From Candidatus Avisuccinivibrio pullicola (GTDB lineage: Bacteria; Pseudomonadota; Gammaproteobacteria; Enterobacterales; Succinivibrionaceae): a DNA stretch of 64,000 bases. Each line of letters starts with the position of its first letter. The stretch's first letter is position 1. This document shows, one piece after another, positions 25,427 to 33,653 of the stretch. The DNA is taken from NCBI GenBank assembly GCA_018713485.1, contig DVOQ01000016.1, positions 1 to 64,000 of the forward strand, in the 5' to 3' direction. A model generated the notes under the pieces. That model saw nothing but the letters and a program-made list of their open reading frames with translations. It did no database searches and was not told where the DNA came from. A program made the position numbers and the translations under genes.

Positions 25427-28400
25427 CCGCTTCTTTATCGCCCGTCCCGTCCTGACCGCCGTGGTGATCCTCATCACCCTGCTTTTAGGCCTGCTCTCCC
25501 TAATGCAGCTGGAGATCGCCCGCTACCCGAGCATTGCCCCGCCGGCGGTGAGTATTTCGCTCTCCTATCCCGGGGCCTCGGCCTCCACTCTGGAGCATAC
25601 CGTCTCCCAGGTAGTGGAGCAGCAGATGACGGGTCTTGATAACCTGCTTTATTTCCGTACGCGTGCCAATTCCGAAGGCCGCGTTTCCATGAACTTTTAC
25701 TTTGATCCCTCGGTCAATCCCGACGTGGCGCAGATGCAGGTGCAAAACCGCCTTGATACCATCATGTCCTCGCTGCCGGAGGCGGTGCAGCGCTCAGGGG
25801 CCAGGATCCGCAAGGTCTCGGATGACACTTTGCAGAATATTGCCTTTTACGCCACGGACGGCTCGCTCTCCCAGGAGGACGTGGCCGATTTTTTAGCCTC
25901 GGTGGTACAGGATCCCCTAAGCCGTTTAAACGGCGTAGGCCAGGTGACCCTGCGCGGCTCGCAGTACGCTATCCGCATCTGGCTTAATCATCCCCGTCTT
26001 TATGAGTACGCCTTAAATCCCTCCGACGTGGTGGCGGCCATTGAAAAGCAGAATCAGCAGGTGTCGGCCGGACAGTTAGGCGCGCTGCCTTCCGTGGAAA
26101 ATCAGCCGCTTAACATCAATGTTAAGTCGCGGCAGCTTTTAGAGACGGTCACGGACTTTGAGAACCTGCTTTTAAAGGTGGACAGCTCGGGGGCGGCAGT
26201 GTACTTAAAGGATGTCGCCACCGTGGAGATGGGGCGTGAGAATTACACGTACTTTGGCAATTACAACGGCCGGCCTATGGCTGCCCTGCAGATTGAGCTC
26301 TCCGAAGGAGCTAACGCCGTGACCACGGCCGGGGCCATCGAGGAACTGCTCAGGCGTCTGCGGCCGCTCTTTCCCGATAAGCTCACTTACGCTTACGCTT
26401 ACGATACCGTGCCCTTCGTCAAGGTCTCGCTTTACGAGGTGACGCAGACCTTAATCGAGGCTCTCCTCCTCGTTGCGCTGGTGCTCTATATCTTCCTGCG
26501 CTCCTTAAGAGCCATGCTTATCGTGGCCCTGACCGTGCCCGTGGTGCTCTCCGGCACGGTTTGCGTGCTCTTTTTCATGGGTTATTCCATCAATACCCTG
26601 ACCATGTTCGCCATGGTGCTTGCCATTGGCCTGCTAGTCGATGACGCCATCGTGGTGGTGGAAAACATCACCCGCCTCGTAAGCGAAGAAGGTCTTTCCG
26701 TGCCTGCGGCGGCGGTACGCAGTATGCAGGAGATCGCTCCCGCGCTCATCGGCGTGGGTTTGGTGATCGCCGCTGTTTTTACCCCGATGGGCTTTTTCCC
26801 GGGGGCCGTGGGTAATATCTACAAGCAGTTTTCCGTGACCATCGTCGCGGCCATGCTGCTTTCGGTGCTCACCGCCATCCTCGTAACGCCCAGTCTCTGC
26901 GCCCGGTTTTTAAAGGTAGCGGGCAAGGCGGATAAGCTCCCTGCGGATGGGGAATTTAAGGCAAGAAGCGTGTCCCGCTCTCCTTTCACGGCGCTCCTTA
27001 ATCTCTTTGACGGCGGTTTCAGGAAAAGCCGCGAGCTGACGCTTAAGGCTGCCGCCTGTGCGGTGGAGCATTTAAAGCTTTCCTTTTTGACGATCCTGCT
27101 CTGTACGGTACTTTGCGGAGGTCTTTACGTCCTCATCCCCTCATCCTTTCTGCCCGTTGAGGATCAGAGCGTGCTTTCCGCGCGCATCGTCATGCCGCCC
27201 GGCACCACGCAGGAGGTGACGGCGAAGGTGGCCCTCGATATTGAGGATTATTTCCGCACCTCTGAAAAGGAATACGTGGAAGGAGTGATGCTTTCCCTGG
27301 GCACCGGGGGCGGTTCGGCATCCGGTCAGGCCACGGCGCAGCTTAACATCCGTCTGAAGCACTGGGACGAGCGCGTCAGTGAGGAGAGCTCGGCGCAGGC
27401 TATCTTAAGGCGTGCCAAGGCCCGCTTTGATAATGTGCCGGACGCCAAGATCAATTTCTCGCTGCCGGCCTCGGTACGGGGACTGGGCTCATCTTCGGGC
27501 TTTGACGTCTACGTGCAGAACGTCAACGGCCATGATCACGCGCAGTTCCTAAGTGACGTGCAGGAGATCGTGCAGCGGGCCAATGACAGCGTGCGGCTTT
27601 TCAACGTGCGCTACGAGGTACAGGACGACGCTCCCGAGCTTATCGTCTCCATGGACGATCTCAAAGCCGGCCAGTACGGGGTGGATTTAGACACGCTCAA
27701 TGAGAACCTGGAGATCGCGTGGGGAGGTAAGTACGTCAATGATTTTGTCGATCGCGGACGCATCAAATCCGTTTACGTGCAGTCCGCGCCTGAGTTCCGC
27801 TCGCTGCCTTCCGATCTCAATTCCCTGTATTTAAGAAACGCTCAGGGACAAATGGTCAGCGCGGGAGCCATCGTTACTACCTCCTATGACTACGGCCCTA
27901 AGCAGTTAGAGCGCTTTAACGGCGTGGCGGCGATCGGCGTGACGGGCGATCCCGCCCCCGGAGTGAGTTCAGGTGAGGCGATGGCCGAAATTGCCCGCAT
28001 TATCAATGCCCATCCGGGCAATTACGGTTACGCCTGGTCGGGCAGTTCCTATCAGGAGCAGACCTCGGGACAGCTTTTGCCCCTGCTCTTTTCCGTTTCC
28101 GCGCTCATCGTGTTCCTGTGTCTTGCCGCTCTCTATGAATCGTGGTCCATCCCTCTGTCCGTGATTCTGATCCTGCCTCTTGGCGTGCTGGGCGCTCTGG
28201 GAGCCATTTACCTGCGCTCGCTGACCTTTGACGTGTATTTGCAGGTGGGACTTCTGACCACGGGAGGCCTTGCCGCCAAGAACGCCATTCTCATCGTGGA
28301 GTATGCCGCCTCTTTCCATCACTCGGGCATGAGTCTTAAGGACAGCGCGCTTCTCGCCTTAAGGCAGCGCTTCCGTCCCATCATCATGACTTCGGTGGCC

Positions 28401-28601
28401 TTTTTGCTGGGCGTTCTGCCGCTGGCCACCGCCACGGGCGCAGGAGCGGCCTCACAGCAGTCCATCGGCACGGGCGTGCTGGGAGGAACCCTTATGGCGA
28501 CGGTCTTAGGCGTTATTCTCGTACCCGCCTTCTTCGTGATGGTGGGGCGTCTCTTTGATAAATCAGCAGATGGGTCGGGTACAGCCTCTAAGGAGCTCTG
28601 A
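25419..28601 (+). CDS. RND multidrug efflux pump (AcrB/MexB type)
   Basis: 1060 residues, inner-membrane proton-driven exporter of the HAE1 family. Start MFSRFFIARPVLTAVV is typical. The paired aspartates of the proton relay are in LLVDDAIVVVEN (~407-408). Large periplasmic loops follow TM1 and TM7, and GGLAAKNAILIVEYA in the TM11 region is characteristic. Stop TGA and the next ATG overlap (ATGA), coupling the GrpB-like gene to it. Substrates are unknown. Confidence 0.94.
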   Translation: MFSRFFIARPVLTAVVILITLLLGLLSLMQLEIARYPSIAPPAVSISLSYPGASASTLEHTVSQVVEQQMTGLDNLLYFRTRANSEGRVSMNFYFDPSVNPDVAQMQVQNRLDTIMSSLPEAVQRSGARIRKVSDDTLQNIAFYATDGSLSQEDVADFLASVVQDPLSRLNGVGQVTLRGSQYAIRIWLNHPRLYEYALNPSDVVAAIEKQNQQVSAGQLGALPSVENQPLNINVKSRQLLETVTDFENLLLKVDSSGAAVYLKDVATVEMGRENYTYFGNYNGRPMAALQIELSEGANAVTTAGAIEELLRRLRPLFPDKLTYAYAYDTVPFVKVSLYEVTQTLIEALLLVALVLYIFLRSLRAMLIVALTVPVVLSGTVCVLFFMGYSINTLTMFAMVLAIGLLVDDAIVVVENITRLVSEEGLSVPAAAVRSMQEIAPALIGVGLVIAAVFTPMGFFPGAVGNIYKQFSVTIVAAMLLSVLTAILVTPSLCARFLKVAGKADKLPADGEFKARSVSRSPFTALLNLFDGGFRKSRELTLKAAACAVEHLKLSFLTILLCTVLCGGLYVLIPSSFLPVEDQSVLSARIVMPPGTTQEVTAKVALDIEDYFRTSEKEYVEGVMLSLGTGGGSASGQATAQLNIRLKHWDERVSEESSAQAILRRAKARFDNVPDAKINFSLPASVRGLGSSSGFDVYVQNVNGHDHAQFLSDVQEIVQRANDSVRLFNVRYEVQDDAPELIVSMDDLKAGQYGVDLDTLNENLEIAWGGKYVNDFVDRGRIKSVYVQSAPEFRSLPSDLNSLYLRNAQGQMVSAGAIVTTSYDYGPKQLERFNGVAAIGVTGDPAPGVSSGEAMAEIARIINAHPGNYGYAWSGSSYQEQTSGQLLPLLFSVSALIVFLCLAALYESWSIPLSVILILPLGVLGALGAIYLRSLTFDVYLQVGLLTTGGLAAKNAILIVEYAASFHHSGMSLKDSALLALRQRFRPIIMTSVAFLLGVLPLATATGAGAASQQSIGTGVLGGTLMATVLGVILVPAFFVMVGRLFDKSADGSGTASKEL

Positions 28602-29131
28602 TGGTTCAGCATGTCATTGTGAAAGGTCCTTCCCCTGAGTATAAGCGGCTCTTTGACAGAGAGGCGCATCTGCTGCACGCCATTCTGGGAACGCATCTTA
28701 CGGGGATCTTCCATATCGGATCCACGGCGGTGCCGCATCTTTACGCCAAACCAGTTATCGACATCCTGATTGCCGTGGATACGCTTAAGGCTGCAGATGT
28801 GCGGCAGGGCATTTTTGAGAAGGCAGGTTACGAGTACCTGGGAGAGTTCGGGATCGAGGGGCGGCGCTATTTAAGAAAGGGCGGCGATGAGCGGACCCAT
28901 CAGGTACATATCTTTGACCGCGCTGATCGCCTGAATATTGATCGCCATTTAGCGGTGCGCGACTATCTCATCCGTCATCCCGAGATGCGTGACGCCTATG
29001 GTCTCCTGAAGTGCGATCTCGCCCTGCGCTTTCCTCTGGACATCGCCGCTTACTGCGAGGGCAAGGCGGAGTTTATGCAGGAGCTGGAAAAGAGGGCTCT
29101 GGAGGAATTCAGAGGCGGCTATAGTTATTAA
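28601..29131 (+). CDS. GrpB family (UPF0157) nucleotidyltransferase-fold protein
   Basis: 176 residues, typical GrpB length. Signature segments: SPEYKRLFDREAHLL, FHIGSTAVPHLYAKPVIDIL (the GSTAVPG/KPIIDI-type nucleotidyltransferase motif) and RTHQVHIFDR. GrpB proteins have a nucleotidyltransferase fold but a poorly known function, sometimes fused to CoaE. Start overlaps the RND stop, so it is translated from the pump mRNA, an unusual partner for an efflux pump. Confidence 0.88.
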   Translation: MVQHVIVKGPSPEYKRLFDREAHLLHAILGTHLTGIFHIGSTAVPHLYAKPVIDILIAVDTLKAADVRQGIFEKAGYEYLGEFGIEGRRYLRKGGDERTHQVHIFDRADRLNIDRHLAVRDYLIRHPEMRDAYGLLKCDLALRFPLDIAAYCEGKAEFMQELEKRALEEFRGGYSY

Positions 29132-29159
29132 GCTGACAGTACACACAGAGAGGACATCC

Positions 29160-29744
29160 ATGTTTAAGATTTTTCTGACCGTCACGGCCCTGATCCTTTG
29201 CCAGGGATTAGTACATGCCGCTCCGGCACAGTTAAACGCCCCTTCTGCCGGACGTCCGCTGCTTAAGGCCTTTACTTTTGGTAAGGGACAGTACAGTGCT
29301 TCCTTAAAGCGCCTGCAGACCACTGCCTGCAGACCCGTTAAGGCCGGCAGTGCGGTGCGTTTTGACGGCTCCTGTTTAGGACTTGCCGGAGATCCGGAGG
29401 TGGTGGCTGACGGCGTGCCCTCCTCGGATATCCTCTTTGATCTTACCCTGAGCTTTAAGGATGAGACGTTTTTTGAGGATTACGCTAAGGCACTTAAGGC
29501 CCGTTACGGAGAGCCCACGGGAGAGGTAAAGACCTACTTTGCAGGCGAGACTCTGGTGTGGCAGGGAGAGGAGCTCTTTGTTGAGCTCTCCGCTCCTTTT
29601 AATATCGGCGGGAAGATGACCTTGCGCTATGCCGATCCGGAGTTCACCGCTCTCTATGAGCAGATGCGCATGGCAAGACGGGAGCAGGGACGCAAAGACG
29701 CCGCGCCGGTAAATACCGGGGCGGCTCTTGAGGATCTGCTGTAA
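29160..29744 (+). CDS. Exported protein of unknown function
   Basis: 194 residues. Signal peptide (FKIFLTVTALILCQGLVHA) with likely cleavage after AAP. The body contains two Cys (TACRP and GSCLG) that may form a disulfide, followed by FEDYAKALKARYGEPTGEV, a pattern seen in small periplasmic proteins. No family recognised. Follows the GrpB gene by 28 bases with AGAGAGGA before the ATG; probably the last gene of the pump unit. Confidence 0.65.
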   Translation: MFKIFLTVTALILCQGLVHAAPAQLNAPSAGRPLLKAFTFGKGQYSASLKRLQTTACRPVKAGSAVRFDGSCLGLAGDPEVVADGVPSSDILFDLTLSFKDETFFEDYAKALKARYGEPTGEVKTYFAGETLVWQGEELFVELSAPFNIGGKMTLRYADPEFTALYEQMRMARREQGRKDAAPVNTGAALEDLL

Positions 29745-29765
29745 GGACGCACCTTGCGGGGCGCT

Positions 29766-29809
29766 CTTAAAGGTCAGGGAGGGGACAGGTCTGCCCCCTG
29801 GCCTTTAAG
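29766..29809. terminator. Convergent bidirectional hairpin
   Basis: CTTAAAGG (29766-29773) pairs with CCTTTAAG (29802-29809), and inner CAGGG pairs with CCCTG. It lies between two convergent genes. The A/T-rich outer arms give a short U-run in either direction. Confidence 0.7.
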
Positions 29810-30040
29810 CTAACGGCGGCCGCGGCGCAGCATCATGCCCGCAGCGCCCATGGCACCAACCGTGCCCAGGGTCCTGCCGGTAAGCAGTTTGCGGGCAGAG
29901 TCGCTTTTGGCTACTTTGCCGATACTCTCCGCCAGTTCATCCAGACCTAAATTCTTTTCCTTGCAGTAGCGGTAGCCTAATACCCCCACCACCACGCCGG
30001 CGGCGAAGACGGCACCGTAAGTTAACAGGCTTTTATTCAC
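29810..30040 (-). CDS. Small membrane protein of the P-type ATPase unit
   Basis: 76 residues: one N-terminal membrane helix (LLTYGAVFAAGVVVGVLGYRY), a short polar stretch (KNLGLDELAESIGKVAKSD), and a second weakly hydrophobic Gly/Ala segment ending in a basic tail (MMLRRGRR). Small one-helix proteins are often found beside atypical P1B ATPases. It starts 8 bases after the stop of the next upstream small gene. Function unknown; an accessory or subunit role is inference. Confidence 0.7.
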   Translation of the reverse strand: MNKSLLTYGAVFAAGVVVGVLGYRYCKEKNLGLDELAESIGKVAKSDSARKLLTGRTLGTVGAMGAAGMMLRRGRR

Positions 30041-30048
30041 GTCTGCTC

Positions 30049-30327
30049 CTACTGGCCGTTTGCCGGGGTAGAGTAACGGGACTGATACTCGGCGATGAGA
30101 TCTTCAAGGCGCTCCTTCTGGGCCATGAGCTCCTCTAAACTGAGTTCGTCCTTAGCTCCCTCAGCGGGAGCGGCGGCTGCGCCTTCCTCAGCGGGACCGT
30201 CTTTAAAGAAACCGGCCTTATTGAGGCGTTCCCCGATTTCGTCTTTGTGCTCGTTATAGAACTTAAAGCCTAAGGCACCGACGGCGGCACCGGCTAAAAA
30301 ACCAATGAGCAGATTTTTGTCAAACAT
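30049..30327 (-). CDS. Small membrane-anchored coiled-coil protein of the P-type ATPase unit
   Basis: 92 residues: N-terminal helix (LLIGFLAGAAVGALGFKFY), charged linker, Ala/Pro-rich spacer, then a predicted helix (LSLEELMAQKERLEDLIAEY) that could form a coiled coil. It shares the G-F/Y-K/R-F/Y-Y ending of the helix with its downstream neighbour, so the two may be distant paralogues. It starts 14 bases after the ATPase stop codon, within the same operon. Confidence 0.7.
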   Translation of the reverse strand: MFDKNLLIGFLAGAAVGALGFKFYNEHKDEIGERLNKAGFFKDGPAEEGAAAAPAEGAKDELSLEELMAQKERLEDLIAEYQSRYSTPANGQ

Positions 30328-30341
30328 GTATGGCTCCTTAA

Positions 30342-32486
30342 TTAACGGCGTGAGCGCACGTTTTTCGGTAACAGCACGCGCACGGAATTGGCAACCACCC
30401 CGAGGGTGGAGGCATTATGCACCACCGAGGCTACGAGCGGATTGATGACTCCGAGGGCTCCCAGGGTCATGGCCGCCGTATTGACGAGGATGGTGACGGT
30501 GAAATTCTGATGGACAAGACGCATGGTATCACGGCTTAATTCGATAAAGCGCGGCAGCTTTAAGGGATCTTCGGAGCTTATCGTGACGTCCGCCGTTTCC
30601 ATGGCGGTGTCGGTACAGCCCTTGCCCATGGCGACGCCGATGGAGGCGTAGGCGAGGGCGGGAGCATCGTTAATGCCGTCTCCGACCATGAGTACCGTAC
30701 CCACATCCTGTTTCTGCGAGACGATCTGTGCCTTATCCTCGGGCAGCACCTCGGCCTTGTAACCGTCGAGATTAAGCGACGAAGCGATGTCGCGGGCGGT
30801 CTTCTCGTTGTCTCCTGTCAGCATGATGATCTCCTCCACGCCTAAATGACGCAGACGGTTCACCGCGCGCTTGAACAGCGGACGTACCGGATCGGCCACC
30901 TCGATGATCCCGGCAAGGCGCCCCTGATGGGCAACATAGATAAGCGAACCGCTTTCGGCTTTACGCACCGGCGTAAGGTCAAGATCCGTGACCTGTCTTT
31001 CCTGCATAAACTTTAAGGAACCCACGAGAGTTAATCCGCCCTCGCAGCCCTCAAAGGGGCAGAGCTCCCCTTCCATGCCGCGGGCCATGACGGTGCGCGT
31101 GTCGTAATGGTTAGGCAGGGTGAGACCGCGCTCTCTGGCCTCATCGAGAATGGCCATGGCCATGGGATGGGTCGAATGCACCTCGGTGCCTCCGGCAAGC
31201 TTCAGCAGCAGTTCCTCGCTGTAGCCAGGCGCGCAGGTCAGGGAGGTGATCGCGGGACGGCCGCGTGTGATGGTGCCGGTCTTGTCAAGAATGACGGTAT
31301 CGATGGCCGCGGCACTCTCAATGAAGCTGCCGCCCTTGACTAAAATACCCTCGCGGGCGGCCCTGGAGATCGCCGCGGACATGGCCGTGGCGGTGGAGAG
31401 CTTTAAGCCGCACGAGAAATCAATAAAGAGCATGTTGAGTACGCGCTGCAGATCCCGCGTGGCGAGGTATACCGCGGCCGCGGCGATAAAGGACACGGGC
31501 ACGAGCGAGGTGGCCATGCGGTCGGCGTACTGCTGAATGGGCGCACGGCGGTTCTGCGCGTTCTCCACCATGTGCACGATGCGCGAGAGGGAGGTGTCAT
31601 CGCCGACGCGTTCGACCGTGACCTCGATTTCACCTAAACGGATGGTGCTGCCGGCGTAGACCTTATCTCCCACGCCCTTAGTGGCGGGCACCGACTCGCC
31701 GGTGATGGCAGCCTCGTCCACGGCCGCCTCTCCATGGCAGACCACGCCGTCAACGCAGATCTTCTCGCCGGTGTGCACGGCTACCTTCATGCCCACGCTG
31801 ACCTTTTCAATGGGGACGCGCACCTCGGTGCCGTCCTCACGGGTCACCCAGACTTCCTGCTCGTTAAGCCCCACCAGATCCTGAATGTTCTGACGGGCTT
31901 TCTGCGCGGCGAGAATGGTCAGGGTCTCGGCGAAATTGGAGAGGGCTAAAAGCGAGAGCGAGGACTCCGGCCTGCCTGCGGCAATGGAGGAGAGCACCGC
32001 CGTAACTGTCAGCGTATCGGCGTTCGGGCGTCGCTCTTTCACAGCTCCCATGAGACCTTCCTTCACTAGCCCTGCGCTCAGGCTGAGAACGCTCAGGTGG
32101 CGCAGCAGGGCTGTCGAGGCGTAAAGGGTGGGGTTCACGCGCTTCAGGAGGGCGAAGGCGACAAAGGCGGCGATGGAGGCCAGAGCCTGACGCTTGTGAC
32201 GGTCAAGCTGCGCCTTAACGTCGCCGGGCGTGGCACTTTCCTTCTTCCTTATCAGAGTGCCGGCACTGCTTACCGTCTCCATGGAGGAGGCAAAGAGGGC
32301 TCTGCCCAGGTTTCTGCTCACTAATAAAGTTGCCCTGAGGTAGCTTAAGCCGTTCACGGTAAGCTTTAATGACGTGCCTGCAATGCAGGCGGAAATCACG
32401 CCTTTCTCACGGCGCAGGCGCGCCTCCAGCAGAGCGCTTTGCGTATAGGAAGGAGCGCTCAGAAGCGGATAGGTAAAGTTTTGCAT
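30342..32486 (-). CDS. P1B-type heavy-metal ATPase with SCG instead of CPx motif
   Basis: 714 residues, inner membrane. Core motifs: TGES at 262-265 (actuator), phosphorylation site D401-K-T-G-T, the HP dipeptide (THPMAMAI, H440), and hinge MVGDGINDAPA. In the metal-transport helix the usual CPC/SPC/CPH is replaced by FSCGLKLSTATAM (S358-C359-G360) without proline. The N-terminus has no HMA domain; HMA-like domains are in two separate upstream proteins. Family knowledge: P1B ATPases expel transition metals from the cytoplasm, and motif variants change metal choice. Iron or manganese is suggested by the DtxR-like operators ahead of the operon, but this is inference. Confidence 0.9.
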   Translation of the reverse strand: MQNFTYPLLSAPSYTQSALLEARLRREKGVISACIAGTSLKLTVNGLSYLRATLLVSRNLGRALFASSMETVSSAGTLIRKKESATPGDVKAQLDRHKRQALASIAAFVAFALLKRVNPTLYASTALLRHLSVLSLSAGLVKEGLMGAVKERRPNADTLTVTAVLSSIAAGRPESSLSLLALSNFAETLTILAAQKARQNIQDLVGLNEQEVWVTREDGTEVRVPIEKVSVGMKVAVHTGEKICVDGVVCHGEAAVDEAAITGESVPATKGVGDKVYAGSTIRLGEIEVTVERVGDDTSLSRIVHMVENAQNRRAPIQQYADRMATSLVPVSFIAAAAVYLATRDLQRVLNMLFIDFSCGLKLSTATAMSAAISRAAREGILVKGGSFIESAAAIDTVILDKTGTITRGRPAITSLTCAPGYSEELLLKLAGGTEVHSTHPMAMAILDEARERGLTLPNHYDTRTVMARGMEGELCPFEGCEGGLTLVGSLKFMQERQVTDLDLTPVRKAESGSLIYVAHQGRLAGIIEVADPVRPLFKRAVNRLRHLGVEEIIMLTGDNEKTARDIASSLNLDGYKAEVLPEDKAQIVSQKQDVGTVLMVGDGINDAPALAYASIGVAMGKGCTDTAMETADVTISSEDPLKLPRFIELSRDTMRLVHQNFTVTILVNTAAMTLGALGVINPLVASVVHNASTLGVVANSVRVLLPKNVRSRR

Positions 32487-32494
32487 ACAGCCTC

Positions 32495-33160
32495 TTAACG
32501 GTTTTTACCGTTATCCTGAAGGTTATCTTTTACTCCCTTAAGGGGATCGGGACGCGAGAAGAGCGAGGCCTTCACCGTGCCCTCGTTTAAAGTACGGAAT
32601 TTACGGTGGGTCTGACGCAGTAAGAGCGCCACGCCCCACCAGAAAAGCTGTGGTCCCGAGGGACGCTCTCCGCGCAGCACGCGGGAAACGCCGTAGGCGA
32701 TGAGAGCCAGTCCCGCGATACGGCTTACAAAGACCGGCTCGGAATGATTTAAAAAGGACGCCATGCCGTCTTTTAAGCGGCGGGCGCTGTCATTGAGGTT
32801 CTCACCCATCTCAATTAAGGAGCGGGGCAGGAGGCTTTCCTCCTGCTGCGCGTGACGTCCTGAGAGCTCGTGGGAGAGCGTGTCAAACAGCGCGTCCATG
32901 ACGCTTTCTTCCTGGGAATAGGTGACGGTAAGCGAGCCCGTGACGGGATTAGCGTTCACGGAAGAGATGAGAGGAAAATCGCGCAGGGCCCCGGTTACCG
33001 CCTCGCAGAGCGCCGGATCGCCTTTTAATGCCTGACAGGTATAGCGGCGGCGTCCTTTAATGCGGTGGGCGATGATGAGTACGTCAGGTGAGCCCTCAAA
33101 AAGCGAGCGCACGAAACCTCCGGCCTTAAGGCCCAGGGAAAAGGGAGTGAGTGCGGCCAT
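32495..33160 (-). CDS. HMA-like domain protein with membrane segment
   Basis: 221 residues. Residues ~25-90 look like an HMA (ferredoxin-like) fold with the strand INPVTGS-type motif (here ANPVTGSLTVTY), but the Cys-x2-Cys metal site is lacking. A hydrophobic segment follows (~145-185: IAGLALIAYGVSRVL; LFWWGVALLL). Likely tethered to the membrane next to the ATPase. Eight bases separate it from the ATPase gene. Confidence 0.7.
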   Translation of the reverse strand: MAALTPFSLGLKAGGFVRSLFEGSPDVLIIAHRIKGRRRYTCQALKGDPALCEAVTGALRDFPLISSVNANPVTGSLTVTYSQEESVMDALFDTLSHELSGRHAQQEESLLPRSLIEMGENLNDSARRLKDGMASFLNHSEPVFVSRIAGLALIAYGVSRVLRGERPSGPQLFWWGVALLLRQTHRKFRTLNEGTVKASLFSRPDPLKGVKDNLQDNGKNR

Positions 33161-33162
33161 GT

Positions 33163-33477
33163 TCAGTGTCCTTGTGCAAGATAGCGCTCCCTGGCCTTTT
33201 TAAGCATGAGCCCCGGCAGTGAGGCGGGGTCAAGGGCAGATAGCGCATAATAAACGGTGACAGATCCGGTTACGGGGTTAATGCTGAAGGATCTGACCGC
33301 CTTAAGCGAGCTTAAGGCTTCTTCAAGAGAGGCTCGGGTGTCTGCCTCATGCTTTAAACGCGGCCAGAGAAGGCGGATCCGGCAGGGATCCGTGTTCTCG
33401 ATAAGGTGCATGACGGTCATCTCGTTAAGAGCCGTCTCCGCCTTTAATTTAAGCCACGCATCCTGAAGCCACGCCAC
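33163..33477 (-). CDS. Stand-alone HMA-like domain protein
   Basis: 104 residues from GTG 33477, preceded by AAAGGAG at correct spacing. The C-terminal ~75 residues match the HMA-like domain of the next gene (INPVTGSVTVYYAL) and lack the CxxC metal ligands. It has no signal peptide or membrane helix. It is first in the five-gene unit and may be a soluble regulator or chaperone for the ATPase; this is inferred from position. Confidence 0.7.
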   Translation of the reverse strand: MAWLQDAWLKLKAETALNEMTVMHLIENTDPCRIRLLWPRLKHEADTRASLEEALSSLKAVRSFSINPVTGSVTVYYALSALDPASLPGLMLKKARERYLAQGH

Positions 33478-33493
33478 GCTTAAGCTCCTTTAA

Positions 33494-33533
33494 TTAGCCT
33501 TGACTAACTTAAATTTAAGTTAGCCTACAGTAA
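33494..33533 (-). promoter_or_regulatory. Palindrome and two overlapping DtxR-like boxes before the ATPase operon
   Basis: CTAACTTAAATTTAAGTTAG (33504-33523) is a perfect 20-bp palindrome. Its two halves extend into 19-bp windows resembling the DtxR/IdeR consensus TTAGGTTAGSCTAACCTAA: 33494-33512 (14 of 19) and 33515-33533 (15 of 19), with centres 21 bp apart, i.e. two turns on one face. They lie 17-56 bases upstream of the GTG start. Confidence 0.55.
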
Positions 33534-33559
33534 CCTTGAAAGAATATTAAACCGCGTGC

Positions 33560-33565
33560 ATTATA
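33560..33565 (-). promoter_or_regulatory. -10 element of the ATPase operon
   Basis: TATAAT on the minus strand, with a possible TTGCAT (33585-33590) 19 bases upstream. The start would fall near 33553, placing the palindrome in the early transcribed region. Confidence 0.5.
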
Positions 33566-33621
33566 GCGCATTGCCGGAAGGGTGATGCAAGCGCCTTAAA
33601 AGTGCGCACCGCTTGGAAAAG

Positions 33622-33640
33622 TTAGGTTAGCTAAGGCTAA
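33622..33640. promoter_or_regulatory. DtxR-like box
   Basis: TTAGGTTAGCTAAGGCTAA matches 15 of 19 positions of the DtxR/IdeR consensus, including the whole left half. It lies ~57 bases upstream of the ATPase -10 and just after the end of the phosphoesterase gene. Confidence 0.5.
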
Positions 33641-33653
33641 TTCTACGCGGACT

